Shown: one piece after another, positions 12,001 to 24,433 of the stretch
How positions within the stretch are numbered: position 1 is the stretch's first letter
How the letters are laid out: each line of letters opens with the position of its first letter
Source: Cucumis sativus
Taxonomy: Eukaryota > Streptophyta > Magnoliopsida > Cucurbitales > Cucurbitaceae
Length of the DNA: 64,000 nt
NCBI RefSeq assembly: GCF_000004075.3
Contig: NC_026660.2
Location: forward strand, 21,889,498 to 21,953,497
Direction of reading: 5' to 3'
The notes under the pieces: model-generated
Seen by the model: only the letters and a program-made list of their open reading frames with translations
Told to the model about the DNA's origin: nothing
The model's database searches: none
Translations under genes and position numbers: made by a program

Positions 12001-13540
12001 CGTGTATGAAGATTGATCAAAATGAAGAAATTGATTTGACATTAGAAAATAGATTAAAGGGAAGAAAAGAAGATTAGGTTAAGAAAGAAAAAAAAATACG
12101 TTGGAAGTTGTGATAGAATCTCAGTGGAAACCTCTCAACTTCATCACCTTCCTATCTGTTTGTAGTCTTCTGATCTTTTGCTGCTGTCCACCAAATAAAT
12201 TAAACCATTAAAATGAATGAACTAACGTAACAACAAACACATAAGTCAATAACCTTTTTTAAAATTTGGATTTCTGGACTAATTTTATAGAACAAACCCT
12301 AATTTTTGTTCCTAAAACATTCGAATATTAAAGATAGGACGATGAGTTAAAACTAATGAGCTAGGTTGATACCGTGTAAGAGGAAGGTTTTGATAGGGTG
12401 AGAAAAGAGGGAATATGTTGAAAAGGTTGAGGGGGTTGAGAATAAAAAAGGGGTTTTGTAGGGACATGAAGAGAGGGTGATGGGAAGTATAGTGTGTGGG
12501 AATTAACATGATGTGTTGTGAGGAAAGGAACAAAAGAGAGAAAGTGGGGAGTGGAAGAGGAGGGGCCTATAAGTTTCTACTAAGTGTCACATTGTGGAAG
12601 GCAAGATTTGGGTGTTTTCTTATGGGGTTTTCTGTCTCAATCATCCATGATATTACCAACTATTTATTGCCTAACATATACACATTTCTCTCCTCCCTAT
12701 TTGGGTCCTACTCCTCCCCTTCTCCCCCACTGCCCTCTTCAACTCTACCACACATTTTCCCCTACAAACATTTTATATTTTAATCCGGTTTACAGAATAG
12801 CACGTTCGAAAAATTCGTGGATCTCACACTCGATGATTGCTTACGAGAAGAAAATTCTTGACATCTTAATTAAAGAGACATCGGTGAAATTTCATATTGA
12901 AAATATTACGGTTGACCCTAGAATAATCTTTTTTTCTTGATGAATTAGACAACAAAAAGAATGGACAAAAGAAATAACATCAAAAGACATGAGAAAAACA
13001 CAAACCCACTCAAAATAAGGATATAATAAATAAGAGAATTGATATTAACTTGCTCTTGCAATGCCTTGAATGCTAGGAAGTGAATCAAAAGAATCATCGT
13101 CAACCATAGAATAAAAGAAACATCACCTAGCTAGCTTAACCGCTAGGGTATTTGCTTTGTGAATTGAAAAGGAAACTTTAATGAGATTCAAGAGATATGT
13201 TGATCAACAAATCAATAACCACTAAGTAGCATGATCACTTAGACAATGATGAGGAGATCAAACACTAAAAGAGAAAATACAATATATTTTAATGCTATTT
13301 TTTCCATAATAATAATAATGTTAATCCTAATCCTAATATGTGTTTTAGATCTTGGATTATCTGTTAAAATAATAGATTAGAGACAGCATATAAAAGGAAA
13401 TGAATTAAATTAATAAGAAGGGAGTTTGTCTCATGGGCTGGATGATATCAATGATTGATGCAATAGTATTATTATCTCATCATTCATTATCAATAGTGAT
13501 ATATAGAATTGTGGGACTCTTAATTAAAATATATATATAT
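9094..13540. other. Long intergenic region, no supported gene
   Basis: AT-rich DNA. The frames at 10065-10587 and 12312-12940 are low-complexity and overlap one another on opposite strands without a recognisable domain. Bases 11020-11510 are somewhat less AT-rich and could be a worn transposon or gene fragment, but I recognise no protein in them. A (TA) run lies near 11800-11815. Confidence 0.55.
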
Positions 13541-13550
13541 ATGCATATAG

Positions 13551-13620
13551 TATTATTTCTTCATATTAAAAAATTAGAGAGACACATGTGTCTCTAATTT
13601 TTTAATATGAAGAAATAATA
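13551..13620. repeat. Near-perfect 70-bp hairpin (foldback)
   Basis: The left arm (about 36 nt, beginning TATTATTTCTTCATATTA) is the reverse complement of the right arm (about 34 nt, ending TAATATGAAGAAATAATA), differing only by a 2-nt GA bulge near the centre. The centre is ACATGT. TA-rich microsatellite flanks both sides (13531-13542 and 13620-13634), so the duplex may extend further. It resembles a miniature foldback element inserted in a TA tract, or a hairpin grown from it. Confidence 0.85.
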
Positions 13621-14237
13621 TATATATATATATACACACACACATTAATTATATCCAATCCCAATTTTCTTTTGATTTACTTGTAGTTTACATATCATGA
13701 ACAAATTAAATTTGAGTCTTGAGAGCCTTTAGAGTTTTTATTAGGACGGATACAAAAAAGTGAGATTAAAAGCAAAATCTAACCATTTTTATTTATATCA
13801 CTCTAAATATTGGTTCAAAAGTACAAATTATAAAAATAAAAAATTTACATGGGTTTATAGTTTAGAGGAATCTTACCGATAGAATTTTAAAAAAACCAAT
13901 CACAAATGTTATGGAAAAGAAAAATATTTAATAAAGAAAAAAAAAATTTAACAAAAATAGGTGTCAACATTGTAGACTTGACTTTTATCCCACATGATGT
14001 CACGTTTCACCCTTATTATCACATCACAAGAAGGAACTCATAAACCAATTTTCATATAAAATGTATAAATTTTGTTACTAATTTGGTAGTCTTTTTGCAA
14101 TTAACGTAATAACGGTCACATCTTAATCAATTCTTTTACAATTTATGTATTTTTCACTTGATATATATATATATATTAAACTATGGTTGGATTAATAATT
14201 TTTTTATCATGTGTTTAACTCCATGTTTTTATGTTTT

Positions 14238-14241
<4 letters not shown>

Positions 14242-14272
<31 letters not shown>
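14242..14272. repeat. (TA)n microsatellite
   Basis: Uninterrupted TA dinucleotide run of about 31 bases in the distal promoter region of the coiled-coil gene. A shorter TA run lies at about 14161-14176. Confidence 0.95.
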
Positions 14273-14276
<4 letters not shown>

Positions 14277-14702
14277 TTAAAGTACTCCATGAAACAATGT
14301 GTAAAACCAACGGCAAAATGACATTAAATTTTGTAAGCAACAAAATTTCTAAATTCTACGACCATTTCAACACCTATTTTTATCATTTATTTATATTGTG
14401 AAGTTATTCTCAAAATAAAATTGTTATTTAGTTTGGTGTTTTTTAATAACAAAATGTATTTTAGAAAAGCATTTTTTTTTAATTCTAAAATTTTCTTCAT
14501 AATTACCAAACATCCACTATAACAATAAGGGTAAGCTAATAAAAAAAAAAAAAAAACAAATGAACTACCTAAGTAAAGCTACAACAATCATAAACAGTTC
14601 TAATCAATTTGGCAATTTGGGGAATTCGATGGGTATATGAGAAAAGAGCTGTTTGCGCAAATATAGGAAATTGCAGGGATCTAATAGGCAAAAGAAAAAG
14701 AG

Positions 14703-14753
14703 TTTATTTATTTATTTATTATTTTTTAAAAAAAATTTAAATAAATAAATAAA
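14703..14753. repeat. TTTA/TAAA inverted repeat
   Basis: A run of four TTTA units is followed, after an A/T-only spacer, by four TAAA units, giving an all-AT hairpin. It is simple-sequence in nature and lies about 0.5 kb before the coiled-coil gene. Confidence 0.8.
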
Positions 14754-14875
14754 AAAAGGAGAACATTCCAGCGGAGCTAAACGAGGAGTAAGGAGACAAG
14801 AATGTAAATACACAGAACCCAGTCAATATTCTATAATCCTTCCATTTACACATTCACTCCTCCCCCCCCTCTGCT

Positions 14876-14893
14876 CACGTGGCTTCCACGTCA
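14876..14893 (+). promoter_or_regulatory. Paired ACGT elements (ABRE/G-box plus CCACGTCA)
   Basis: CACGTGGC, a textbook ABRE/G-box, is followed 2 bases later by CCACGTCA, a second ACGT-core site. They lie about 350 bases before the ATG at 15245 and just before a pyrimidine-rich leader. Two closely spaced ACGT elements are the known arrangement for bZIP (ABF/ABI5) response to abscisic acid. This suggests ABA or stress control of the coiled-coil gene. Confidence 0.45.
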
Positions 14894-15244
14894 TCTTCAT
14901 TTCCCCATTTCCTCATTTCCTCATTTCCTCATTTCCAATACCATTCTTTCTGTTTCTCTTTTCTTTTCCCATTCTCTCATTCAAACAAACCTTCTCCATC
15001 TCCATCTCCACCTCCTCCTCTCTTCTTTCTTCTTTCCTTTCTTTTCATATTTCTTTCAGTCAATACCCCAAAAGTAGAATCTTTATTATTTCTTTTTAAT
15101 CTTCACTCAATTCAAGGATTACTGTTCCTCACTTCCCTTCTATATATCCAACCAGTAAGTAAACTCTTCATACATTTTCTACCATTTTTCTGTTTTTTTT
15201 TTTTTTTTTCCTTTTTGGATTTTGAAGTGTTGTTGTGATAAATA

Positions 15245-18200
15245 ATGTCGTCATGGGCAGAGCAGAAAACAGAGAAGAAGAAATGTAAGATTAGAAAACG
15301 AGTGTGTTTATCATCCCCATCTTCTTCCACTTTCGTTCGTAAATACAGATTCAAGAAACCCCCCACTTGGAAAATGAGCACCAAATCCAAATCCCATTCT
15401 TCTAAGTTATCCACCACCGACGACATCGTTAACCGCTCGCCCTCCTGCTCTGTCAACAAAGGGAAAGAAGAAGAGGAAGGAGGAGGAGGAGGAGGCTCTG
15501 TTTCACGGATATTGAAGAAGAATTCGGAAGTTGTTGAAGACAAAAGTCGGGAATTGGTTTCGGAGATCTCCGAAACAAATTTATCAGATCCGGATCGGAG
15601 TGTGAAGAACACAAAAACAACAGAGGTGAGTTTTCGTTTTTTTTTTTTTTTTTTTGTTCTTCGTTAATTTGAAAAATGGGTCGTTGAGATTTGAGATAAA
15701 TTAATTTGTAGAAAGATGAAATTGGTACCATGAAGAGAGTACATAGAAGAAGAAGGTCGGCGGCAACAGAACCTTGTTTAAGGATTGGAAATGGAGAAAT
15801 GGTGGGTGGTTCGAATTTTCATGGAAATGACTGTTTAACAATGGAGGTACCATTCTTCCTTTCCACGAAATCATCATAATTCTTCTTCTTCTTCTTCTTC
15901 TCCTTCTTCTTTTTATTTATTTATTTGTTCAATCCAATCAATCATCAACCCATCACTTGCTTTGGTTGCTGTCATTTTCCACTTGTACTTCAGCAGCAAC
16001 CTTTTTATGATTCCTTTCATTTTTTTAAAACAAAATTGATTTCTTCAAAAAATTTAATTTAAGAAAGAATCTTAAATGATTCATTATTATCATATTCCCC
16101 TAATCCCAATTATATGCTTGTTCCTTACTTACCATAAATAATACTTTTTCTAAAAAAATTAAATTCTTTGTTAAATTTACAAGTTATCCCAAATCCAAAA
16201 TATTTGTAAATATAAAAAAAAATAGATCTAATTTCACTAATGCATTTTTGTAGTATTTATAATTTTGTTATACACTTAATTATTACCTTGTTATTGTCAC
16301 TCATTGTATAATCATTTAAATTTAAAGAAAAATCATTTTAAACGAAAAAACTATTAAAAATAATATTCATGAAAACCTAAATTTAAAACCATTTTTTTCT
16401 CTATATTTGACTAACTTCAAAATTTGAACCAAATAGATTTTTTTTTCTTTTCAAAACAGGAAATATCAAATGAATTTCATTAGTGTGATTCTCTGTTTTT
16501 TTTCCACATGGTAACTTATTTTTAATTAATTTAAATATAGTAACTTTTTTTTCACAACATAGTGGGTATGATTTGATTAAATAATAAAATCAATTTGCTT
16601 GGTTTTTTTTATTAATTAAGAAAAGGGAAAAAGAAAACAAAATTGAACTTTTAAAATATAAAAAGAAAATATAGGGAGGAAGTTGAAAGTTAAAAAAAAA
16701 AAAAACAAATTCTAACCTTTTTCTTTTTGTCATATGTAACTTAAGTGTAATAAATCATATGAACAAAGAAGGCATTGTGATATGATGACCATTAAAAGCT
16801 GTCGCAGTATTCAAACTTCATTATAATGGTCCAATCCATTTTCATTATAGTTTTTGTTTTCTTATGTGATTTTTGACCTTATCATAAATTGTTCAAACCA
16901 ACTCTTGTGCATGTACTATACGTTATAATAGTTGGGACTCAAAGTTTGTCAAGTGTGCAATAATTATCTCAAATCTTGATGAACTTTTTTGTTTTAATTG
17001 AATTTATGAACATACTAAAATGAATCTATCATGAATGGAAATGCAGATAGAGAATGGGAATGTGGAAAAGACGACACGTCGGAAAACAAAAACGACAGTT
17101 AAAACACGTTTAAAGGAGGTGAGCAATTGCCTAACAACGTCGAAGGAGCTTCTAAGAGTTCTACACCATATTTTGCTTCATGAAGACCATCTCCCATCCT
17201 CAACTTCATCTCTGATTTCCGCTCTTAAATCCGAGCTAGATCGAGCCAAGACCAGAGTCGACCATTTAATTAAGGATCAAACCTTCAATGTTGATGAGAT
17301 CGAAGTCCTAAAAAGGCGATTAGCTGAGGAAAAAGCAGCGTGGAAATACAGGGAAAGAGCCAGATTTGGTAGCGCCATTAGTTCAATGGCAGAGGAAATG
17401 GAGATTGAGAAGAAACTTAGAAGACAAGCGGAGAGACTGAACAAAAGCATTGCAAAAGAACTTGCTGAAGCTAAAGTTTCAGTTTCAAAGGCAATGAAAG
17501 AAGTTGAAAGGGAAAAGAGAGCAAAGGAGATTTTAGAACAGATTTGTGAAGAACTAGCTAAAGGGATTGGAGAGGACAGAGCGGAATTCGAAGAACTGAA
17601 GAAAGAATCCGCAAAAGTTCGAGAAGAAGTCGAAAAAGAGAGGGAAATGCTTCATTTAGCAGATGTTCTAAGAGAGGAAAGAGTTCAGATGAAGTTATCG
17701 GAAGCGAAATATCAGTTTGAAGAGAAAAATGCCGCCGTGGAACGGCTGAAACATCAGCTCCAAGGCTATTTCGTCATCGGAAACGAAGAACAAAACGCAG
17801 GCGAGAATCGAGAGTATTCGTGCAATGAGTTTGAGAAAATCAAAGAGTTGGAAGCTTATTTGAAGAAAATAAATTTTGGGTCATGTCAAGATACTGAAAA
17901 AATGGGAAAGAAAGAAGAAAATGGAGATTGTTCAGATGAAGAAGAAGAAGAAGAAGAAGAAGAAGAAGAAAGTGATATGCATTCCATTGAACTTAATATG
18001 GATAACAACAACAAGAGTTATCGATGGAGTTTCGTGGAAAAGGCAGATAACAATCAAATTCAAATCAACAATGGACGAAAATCAGTTTCGGAGAAGATTC
18101 AATGGGGAAGTATTTGTTTGAATACATCTAACAATAATACCCATCAACAAAACTCAAACTCATTTGATTGGGATACATTTTCAGAGCTTTTTACACGAAA

Positions 18201-18369
18201 AAATTTGGAAGAACTTCATGATCAACTGGATGATGATGATGGTGGTGATAATCATCAAATTAAATCTGTCAAGTGCCTTAGAGACATTCTGTTTCCAGAA
18301 TTAGAACAGAATCATAATGGGGTTATGAAAATGGATGATGAAGCTTCTTCAATGGTGAGGAAGGGATAA
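15245..18369 (+). CDS. Coiled-coil protein of the At3g11590/At5g22310/At5g41620 family
   Basis: Three exons, 15245-15625, 15712-15846 and 17047-18369, all joined in phase 0, give 612 residues. A further 5'-leader intron at about 15155-15227 (donor CCA|GTAAGT) is likely. Residues 1-172 are basic and low-complexity with a Gly/Glu stretch. The conserved core, about 185-420, is a long coiled coil with the family's landmarks (KTRLKEVSNCL near its start, RRQAERLNKSIAKELAEAK, EQICEELAKGIGED). Arabidopsis relatives are annotated golgin-like or USO1-like and include the cytoskeleton-linked BRANCHLESS TRICHOME group; biochemical function is not established. A GAA microsatellite (about 17938-17970) codes a poly-Glu run, and the C-terminus is acidic and Asn-rich. 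Paired ACGT elements lie upstream. Confidence 0.88.
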
Positions 18370-18855
18370 TGATATCAATGATCAATATGGGAAAAAATTA
18401 GATATAAAAACTATTCTCTTAATTTGTTTTTCTTATTTTATTTTTCATGGGGAAGTACTTTGCTTAAAGAATATTTTCTTCTTTTTATATATTATATTCA
18501 ATGTTTCAAAAGGGTTAATTTTGGTTAAAATTAAGAAAGAGAGGGGGATGTAAATAGAGTTGTATACAGCCAGATCAGAACCATGTCCAATATATTATAT
18601 ATGATACCATTTTTCAATTCTCCTGTTGTTTAAAGGAGATTGACGTTACAGAGATTTGAATCTTCAAACTCAAAGAAAGTAGTAGTAAGCTATCGATTTT
18701 CAAATCTTTGTTTTCTTTTTTTGTGTAAGTCTCAGTCTGAACCCAAAAGTGTACATGTTTGATTAAAATTTTGCAAAAGAGAACCAAATGGCCACTTTTT
18801 GAATTTACAAGCTTCTCGTGGCTAATACGTTCGGGGCCGGCAGAGAGGCAATGGC

Positions 18856-18861
18856 CACGTG
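18856..18861. promoter_or_regulatory. G-box (CACGTG) upstream of the NAC gene
   Basis: The core sits in GCCACGTGAT about 270 bases before the first NAC ATG. G-boxes are bound by bZIP and bHLH factors. Since NAC060/NAC089-type genes act in sugar and ABA signalling in Arabidopsis, a working site here is plausible but unproven. Confidence 0.35.
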
Positions 18862-19122
18862 ATAGTCGAAGAAGCATGCGTAGGAGAAAGTGTAGAACGT
18901 GAAGCTTAGGCTCACTCGAATCCGAATACTGAACCAACCCATCAGCAGAAATAAAGCAAAGCATAACACCAAACACAAGATGGCTAATTAACCTAAGGTC
19001 GACGCCGGCGTCAAGAAGTTTCCTTTTTTTTCTCATTCCAAAGCCATAAAGAAACGAATTCCAATTACATTTTATCACACTCATTTTAACCAATACCAAC
19101 GACAAAACAAGAATCCCAAAAA

Positions 19123-20403
19123 ATGGGTGGAGTTTCAAGAGAAGCAGAGATGTCAATGGCAGCTCTGTCCATGTTCCCCGGCTTCAGATTTTCCCCTAAA
19201 GACGAAGAGTTAATTTTGTTTTACCTCAAGAAGAAACTCGAAGGCTCCGATGATAGCGTCGATGTCATTTCCGAGATCGAGATTTGTAAATTCGAGCCAT
19301 GGGATTTGCCCGGTTAAACTCCTCTGCTCTGCTCTTCTCCTTTTCCTTCATTCCCATTTCACGATTTTCATATGGTAGTTTCTAAATTTGGGTTTTTTTG
19401 ATAGCAGGGAAATCGAGAATTCCTTCAGAGAATGAGTGGTTCTTCTTCTCTCCGAGAGGAAGAAAGTACCCGAACGGAACACAGAACAAGAGAGCGACGG
19501 AATTGGGGTACTGGAAAGCCACCGGAAAAGAACGAAATGTGAAAACAGGGTCTGAGATTATTGGAACAAAAAGAACTCTGGTTTTTCATTTAGGACGTGC
19601 TCCAACCGGGGAAAGAACAGAGTGGATTATGCATGAATATTGCTTGAATGATAAATCCCAGGTCAATTTCAGAACTTCTGTTTCTGGGTTTTCTCTACTA
19701 ATGTAATTAATTGCTATACAATCTATACCAATGCAGGATTCTAACTCCATGGTGGTTTGTCGTCTCCGGAAGAACAACGATTTTCGCCGAAACAATGCTG
19801 ACAAGGCGACTTCTAGTAAAGTTCAAGCCGGTTCCGGCGAGGAAGGGGACGGCGGAATTGGAGAGAAGGTAGCGGGTGAAAGCGACAGGTTTTCGAAAAA
19901 CTGCAGCAGTAGTTTAGGTTCTCATTCATTGGATCAAATTGATTCCGCCATTGAATCCAACCAAAAACAAACGTCGGATCCAGCGATTCATGAACCTCTC
20001 CGTCAGGAAAAGGTCAGCTTAATTCATCATCAGATTTCAGAGTTTCTTTTGTACAGATGAGTCTTATTGTGAATTCACTAATATAACTAACGGTAATGAA
20101 TGTGAATATGTGAAGGGTAATGGTGGAGATGAAGAGTTGTATGCAGATTTATTGAAAGACGACATAATTACATTGGACGATAGCTTGTTATGTGCAACTC
20201 ATAATCAAACTCCTGTAATTATGAACTTCTCAGAAGCAGAGAAATATACCCAATCACCTACACAAACAGAGATGAAGGCACTGTCTACTGTGGGAATCAA
20301 ATTTAAGAAGCAAGAGCTTAACAAATTCCATATTAACATTGCAATTCCAATCTTTCTTCTCATTATATTTGTGGCTTGTGTTCATGTAGTAATTTGGTGG
20401 TAA
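19123..20403 (+). CDS. NAC089: Tail-anchored NAC transcription factor (NAC089/NAC060/NTL8 clade)
   Basis: Four exons: 19123-19312, 19408-19661, 19737-20012, 20116-20403. The first junction splits the Gly codon of the LPGKS motif, as in NAC genes generally; the others are phase 0. The product is 335 residues. The NAC domain runs from [14 protein letters not shown] (about residue 18) through [68 protein letters not shown] and MVVCRLRKN. The last 23 residues ([20 protein letters not shown]) form a C-terminal membrane segment. Such factors sit on the ER or nuclear envelope and are freed by proteolysis or stress to enter the nucleus. ATGs at 19150 and 19156 are alternative starts before the domain. 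A G-box lies upstream. The clade is clear; the exact ortholog is supported mainly by gene order. Confidence 0.93.
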
Positions 20404-21634
20404 GAGTAGCATGTTCGTTTATGACATTCGTTGTAACAAAATAATTATCATTACATATCTACTTATACATTATTTATTCCCTCTTCTTTGTATAGTTCAA
20501 TTGTTACTCATCCTAATATGTATAACAGAAAAATGTAGGATATGTCTAAAAACACAAAAGATGAATAGAATGAATGAGAGAGTGAATCACTTGTTTGGGT
20601 TTGGCCCAATCTGCCACCTCGAACTCCACCTTAGTGGTCAATGTTGGTCTATAATGGTTACTTGCTTGATATCTATGTATATATTTCTTGTTCATTTCTA
20701 AAAATGGTCCATTCTCTTCCAATTTTTTCTTATAATTATTTGCGATATTATTTTAGTATAAGAGTTGTATTCTTAGATAGATTTAAAAAGTAGAAACAAG
20801 TTTTTTCAAAAATTGACATTGGAAAAACAAGAAATTTAGAGATGACGAAAGCATTGAGTATTGTTTCTTTCTCTAGCTTGTCATTCCCTCCTCTTGATTC
20901 TTCCTCAATTACAACTTCAATAATCTTTTTTCTTTTAATTTTTTCCTTCATTAGAATTCTTTCTTCTAGCTTCTTTTCCTCTCCTTTTTGCCTCTTGCTT
21001 TTTGGTAGCACCCATTCATTTGTTGATTTGGATCGATAGGAAGAAGAAGAGGAGGGATAGTGTGGTTGCTTCTTCCTTCTCCCTCTTACTCATATTTTCT
21101 CTCCATTCTCTTTCTTCTTATTTGCTATTTAAAAAAAAAAAAACCACAAAAATATTTATTTAATATTCATAAATTGAAAGTAAAATATAAGAATATTGGA
21201 GATGATATTATTTGTAAAAGTAAATGTAAATAGCAATGAGTTGGGTGAGTTAGTGGTAGTGCGCGTGTTTAAAGAAGCGCGTCTCATAGTTTGTCGGTGA
21301 GGTCGTTCGTACTTCGCAATGGGTGCAACTTCTCAAACTCTCAAAGCAAGCCGTTTACCATATTCCAATCCTCTTCCACAAACCGATTTAGACTACAATC
21401 AAATCTCCTATTAACCATCTTCCCCTTCCTTCATTATCAAGCAATCCACAACTGTTCTCTTCACCTCCTCAACCCCTTTCTCATTCACTATCTTACGCCA
21501 ACTTTTATCATGAACTTAGGGTTTTCTCTTCATTAAAAGTAACTTCCTCCTTCTCATTTCCTAACTTCAATTCATCCCAATTCCATCCTTTTTTGGGCTT
21601 TCTCTCACTGGGTTTATTGTTTCAGCCTTTTCTA
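20404..21634. other. Intergenic region between the NAC gene and the microprotein gene
   Basis: The NAC 3' UTR comes first. Pyrimidine-rich DNA follows. GC-richer promoter-like sequence at about 21250-21310 and a pyrimidine-rich leader up to the ATG at 21635 belong to the next gene. No other gene is seen. Confidence 0.6.
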
Positions 21635-24433
21635 ATGATGTCCAGATCCATGTTACTTGTGTTTTTGTTCGTTATTCTCATTATCACTTCGCAGTTCGAG
21701 TGGAGGCAACAACTAGTACCTGAGGTTGACTCCACGGTGAACTCCCAGAAGCAGCAGCAGCAGATATCAACGAGGGAAGAAGCAGTTAAGGAGAAGGTAA
21801 TAAGTCCTCTATTAATTACATTATCAACCAATCGAATTTGTACTTGTGCTTATAATTTATTAGGGTCTAAATTGAATTAGTGTTGAATGTCCGTATGATA
21901 TTTGTGAAGAAAACTGAATGATTAGTTCACAGGCGCATAGAGATGTGGAGGTGTGTCCATCATGCTAGATTCAGGGTGTAGGGTACTTGCTAAATATGTA
22001 ATCAAGTGATTTCTTCCTTGGGTATGGTTACAGATGGCATGTTGGGTAGTGTATGTCTGGTACATATAGGAGCTAAGTAGAGCTATAGAAGAGGAATGAG
22101 TTATCAATAAATTTAACTTGGGAAGTTTAAGGAGTTCTTGGATAGGATAGTGGGTCAGTAATGCATTATTCATGCTCCCATTATGAGTTTCATTGCCTCC
22201 TTTACTTTTTCTGTTTAAAAGTAAAAAGAAAAAGGATTCTAGCGGAGTGATATTTAGTTTTCGGGACTTGACCCTATGTAAAATGCATCTATTTCCTTTA
22301 TGTGTGATGCACTAGAAATAAAATAGTAATCTAACTGATACTCTTGGCAAGGTCTGACCAATAAACATTTTGATGATTTAATATAGACATGGTATGGCAA
22401 TAAGTTTAACAATTTACCCTTTGCTGTGGAAATTACATCTGACTTGAAGCAGCAATTGTAACTATTGTCAATGTAATACGTGATTTTTTCCGTGGAATTG
22501 CCTAAAAGATATGGAGAATTCACTACATATGTGAATATTATGAATCGGTGTTTCTAATTGTTATATTTTGATTATTGCCAAGCCACTCTCTGTGCTCATG
22601 TTTGAAGAAAATATCTCTGTTACCGTTAGTGCTGTCTCATGTCCTTTTCTAAACTACCTTTCTTGTAGATGTTACCTTTAATTTTATGGCATTGAAAGCT
22701 TGGTTAGTCCTAGGTAGAGTGTAGCTTTTGAGTAGGAAAGGATTTTCCACACAGTTGCTTGAAAACTATCCAAATTCTATCACATTGACCTGAAATAAGA
22801 CAATTTAAGCTTTCCTAGGTTTGGATTATTTTGTGTTTTTGGCCTAAGGGCCTAAGGGCCTAAGGCTCTTGAAGTAAAAATATTATGTTGTTTTCTTCTT
22901 AAGGATAGACTTGGGGTAAAAATATGATAGGACCCTAATAGTGAGAGTGTATTCACGAAGGAATAAGAAGAGGAAGGAAAAGGGTGACTGAGAGTTAGTT
23001 AGTAATTTGGTTTGGTGTGGGCCCTTAGGAATATTGATTGTTAATTTGTTAGGAAGGGCTGAGTAAGTTTGTTATTTTTAGAATATCTCTTTGTTGTTAG
23101 GGATGGGCTTCTTTTTGCTCTATAGAGAATTGTGGAGATCGGAAGCCCTCAAATCTTCTCCTGCCGTTGATAAATAAAATTGAGGCCGAGGCCTATCAAA
23201 ATATTTATCAGTAGATTGTCAAATGAAAGCTTAAATGATATTTACCCGACAATCAAGTTAAATTGCACTGAATTATGAGGCCAGTTAAATGGGTCCTCAT
23301 CTGTAAGTGAGCCAATTTTTTCTCTCTGCCTTCCAAAAAGTTATAAGTTTCTTTTTGAATCTCTTGTATGATCCAAATTTGTGTTTATTCAAATCGACAG
23401 ATGAGGCCCTTAAGGTTATATAAAATTTAAAACTTCCTTCCTTTTTTGAATGTTAAAAAATTCCCCTTTGAGCACTCCTTTTGAAGAAATTGACAGAACC
23501 ATGAAATTTTTGTATCTTATAGTTTTATTATTATTATCTTTTCAGATTTGTTTTGAAGTATACGTTTCTGTTTCATAAAGTTATTAAGGAGTTGATCAGG
23601 AGCAGCATTTTAGTTTAGACTTTAGAGGGGTGGAAAAGTAATCTGGCCTTAAGTAAATCATAAGCATCTTTTTAGCCAGCAGGCGTTTGGATAATTAAGC
23701 ACTTTCTGTTTAAGGATAGACTTAGCTTGACGACTTCTCCACACAATGTTCGATAGAAGACAACCACGGGGTGCCTGTTTGGGTCAGAAACAGAACAATG
23801 TAACTATAAAAAGAATAAGGATCAGTTATATTGGTCGAAACTTGAAAGGCACAGAATTTTTCAACCAGATAAAAGAGAATCATTAATGACTATTTTTATC
23901 TTCCTCTGGATTGTACCTGACATTGATTTGGAATTCGAGATAAACAATGTTGGTTCCTGATGGGATGATAAGTTACAGTAATTCAAAAGCCTGTCAGTTG
24001 GTATGACAAAACTCACTAACTAGTAAATTTCACAGGGAAATGTCATACCAATCCCAAATTTTATTGCTTGGAATTTGTCTACGTGCCTCCATTTTAAATG
24101 GAGAGTAGAGTATGACATCAAAAGCGATCATGGGGATCCTTGTTTACTTCCCAGATAGACAACTCAAGTCCTGCCTTTTATTTCCCTTTATTGTCTGAGC
24201 ATTGTTTTCTTCATTGTGGTACTCTGCTACTTTTTAATTTTTTACACCTATTGTTTTGAATTGGTATGTAGATATTGTTATCACAAGAAAGGAATATCCA
24301 GAGGCTCAATGAAGTTGTACGAAGCCTCCGACAACAGTTGCAGCAGTGTAGAGGCAGGAACATTACAAATGGTACAGCTCTACTGAGTGCACATATTCTC
24401 GAGCTCGAACGACTTCATGTATTAGAGGACTGA
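21635..24433 (+). CDS. Small membrane-anchored coiled-coil protein (107 aa)
   Basis: Two exons, 21635-21796 and 24272-24433, joined in phase 0 across a 2475-base intron, encode 107 residues. Residues about 6-19 (MLLVFLFVILIITS) are a signal anchor or signal peptide. Behind it come a Gln-rich stretch and a helical region (NIQRLNEVVRSLRQQLQQC, then ILELERLHVLED at the end) that would form a short coiled coil with one Cys. The two ATGs at 21635 and 21638 are adjacent; the first is taken. I know this type as a conserved plant protein of unknown role. Its position next to the NAC gene fits Arabidopsis At5g22280/At3g44280, whose database label as a prolyl isomerase is not supported by anything seen here. 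No enzyme motif is present. Confidence 0.75.
22841..22864. repeat. Three tandem copies of GGCCTAAG
   Basis: An exact 8-base unit is repeated three times, followed by GCTC, inside the long intron of the microprotein gene. It is GC-richer than the intron around it. Confidence 0.9.
22920..23215. mobile_element. Possible worn LTR-type retroelement fragment in an intron
   Basis: This stretch differs in composition from the rest of the intron. Near its end it has a polyadenylation-like GATAAATAAAAT followed by a GAGGCCGAGGCC-type segment, reminiscent of the 3' part of plant LTRs. No coding part, partner LTR or clear end repeats are visible. If real, it is an old isolated fossil fragment. Confidence 0.2.

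Noticed and set aside
12312-12940. Overlapping frames of 73-118 codons on both strands
   Set aside because: Pyrimidine-rich low-complexity translation, no domain, no splice support, and mutually exclusive frames.
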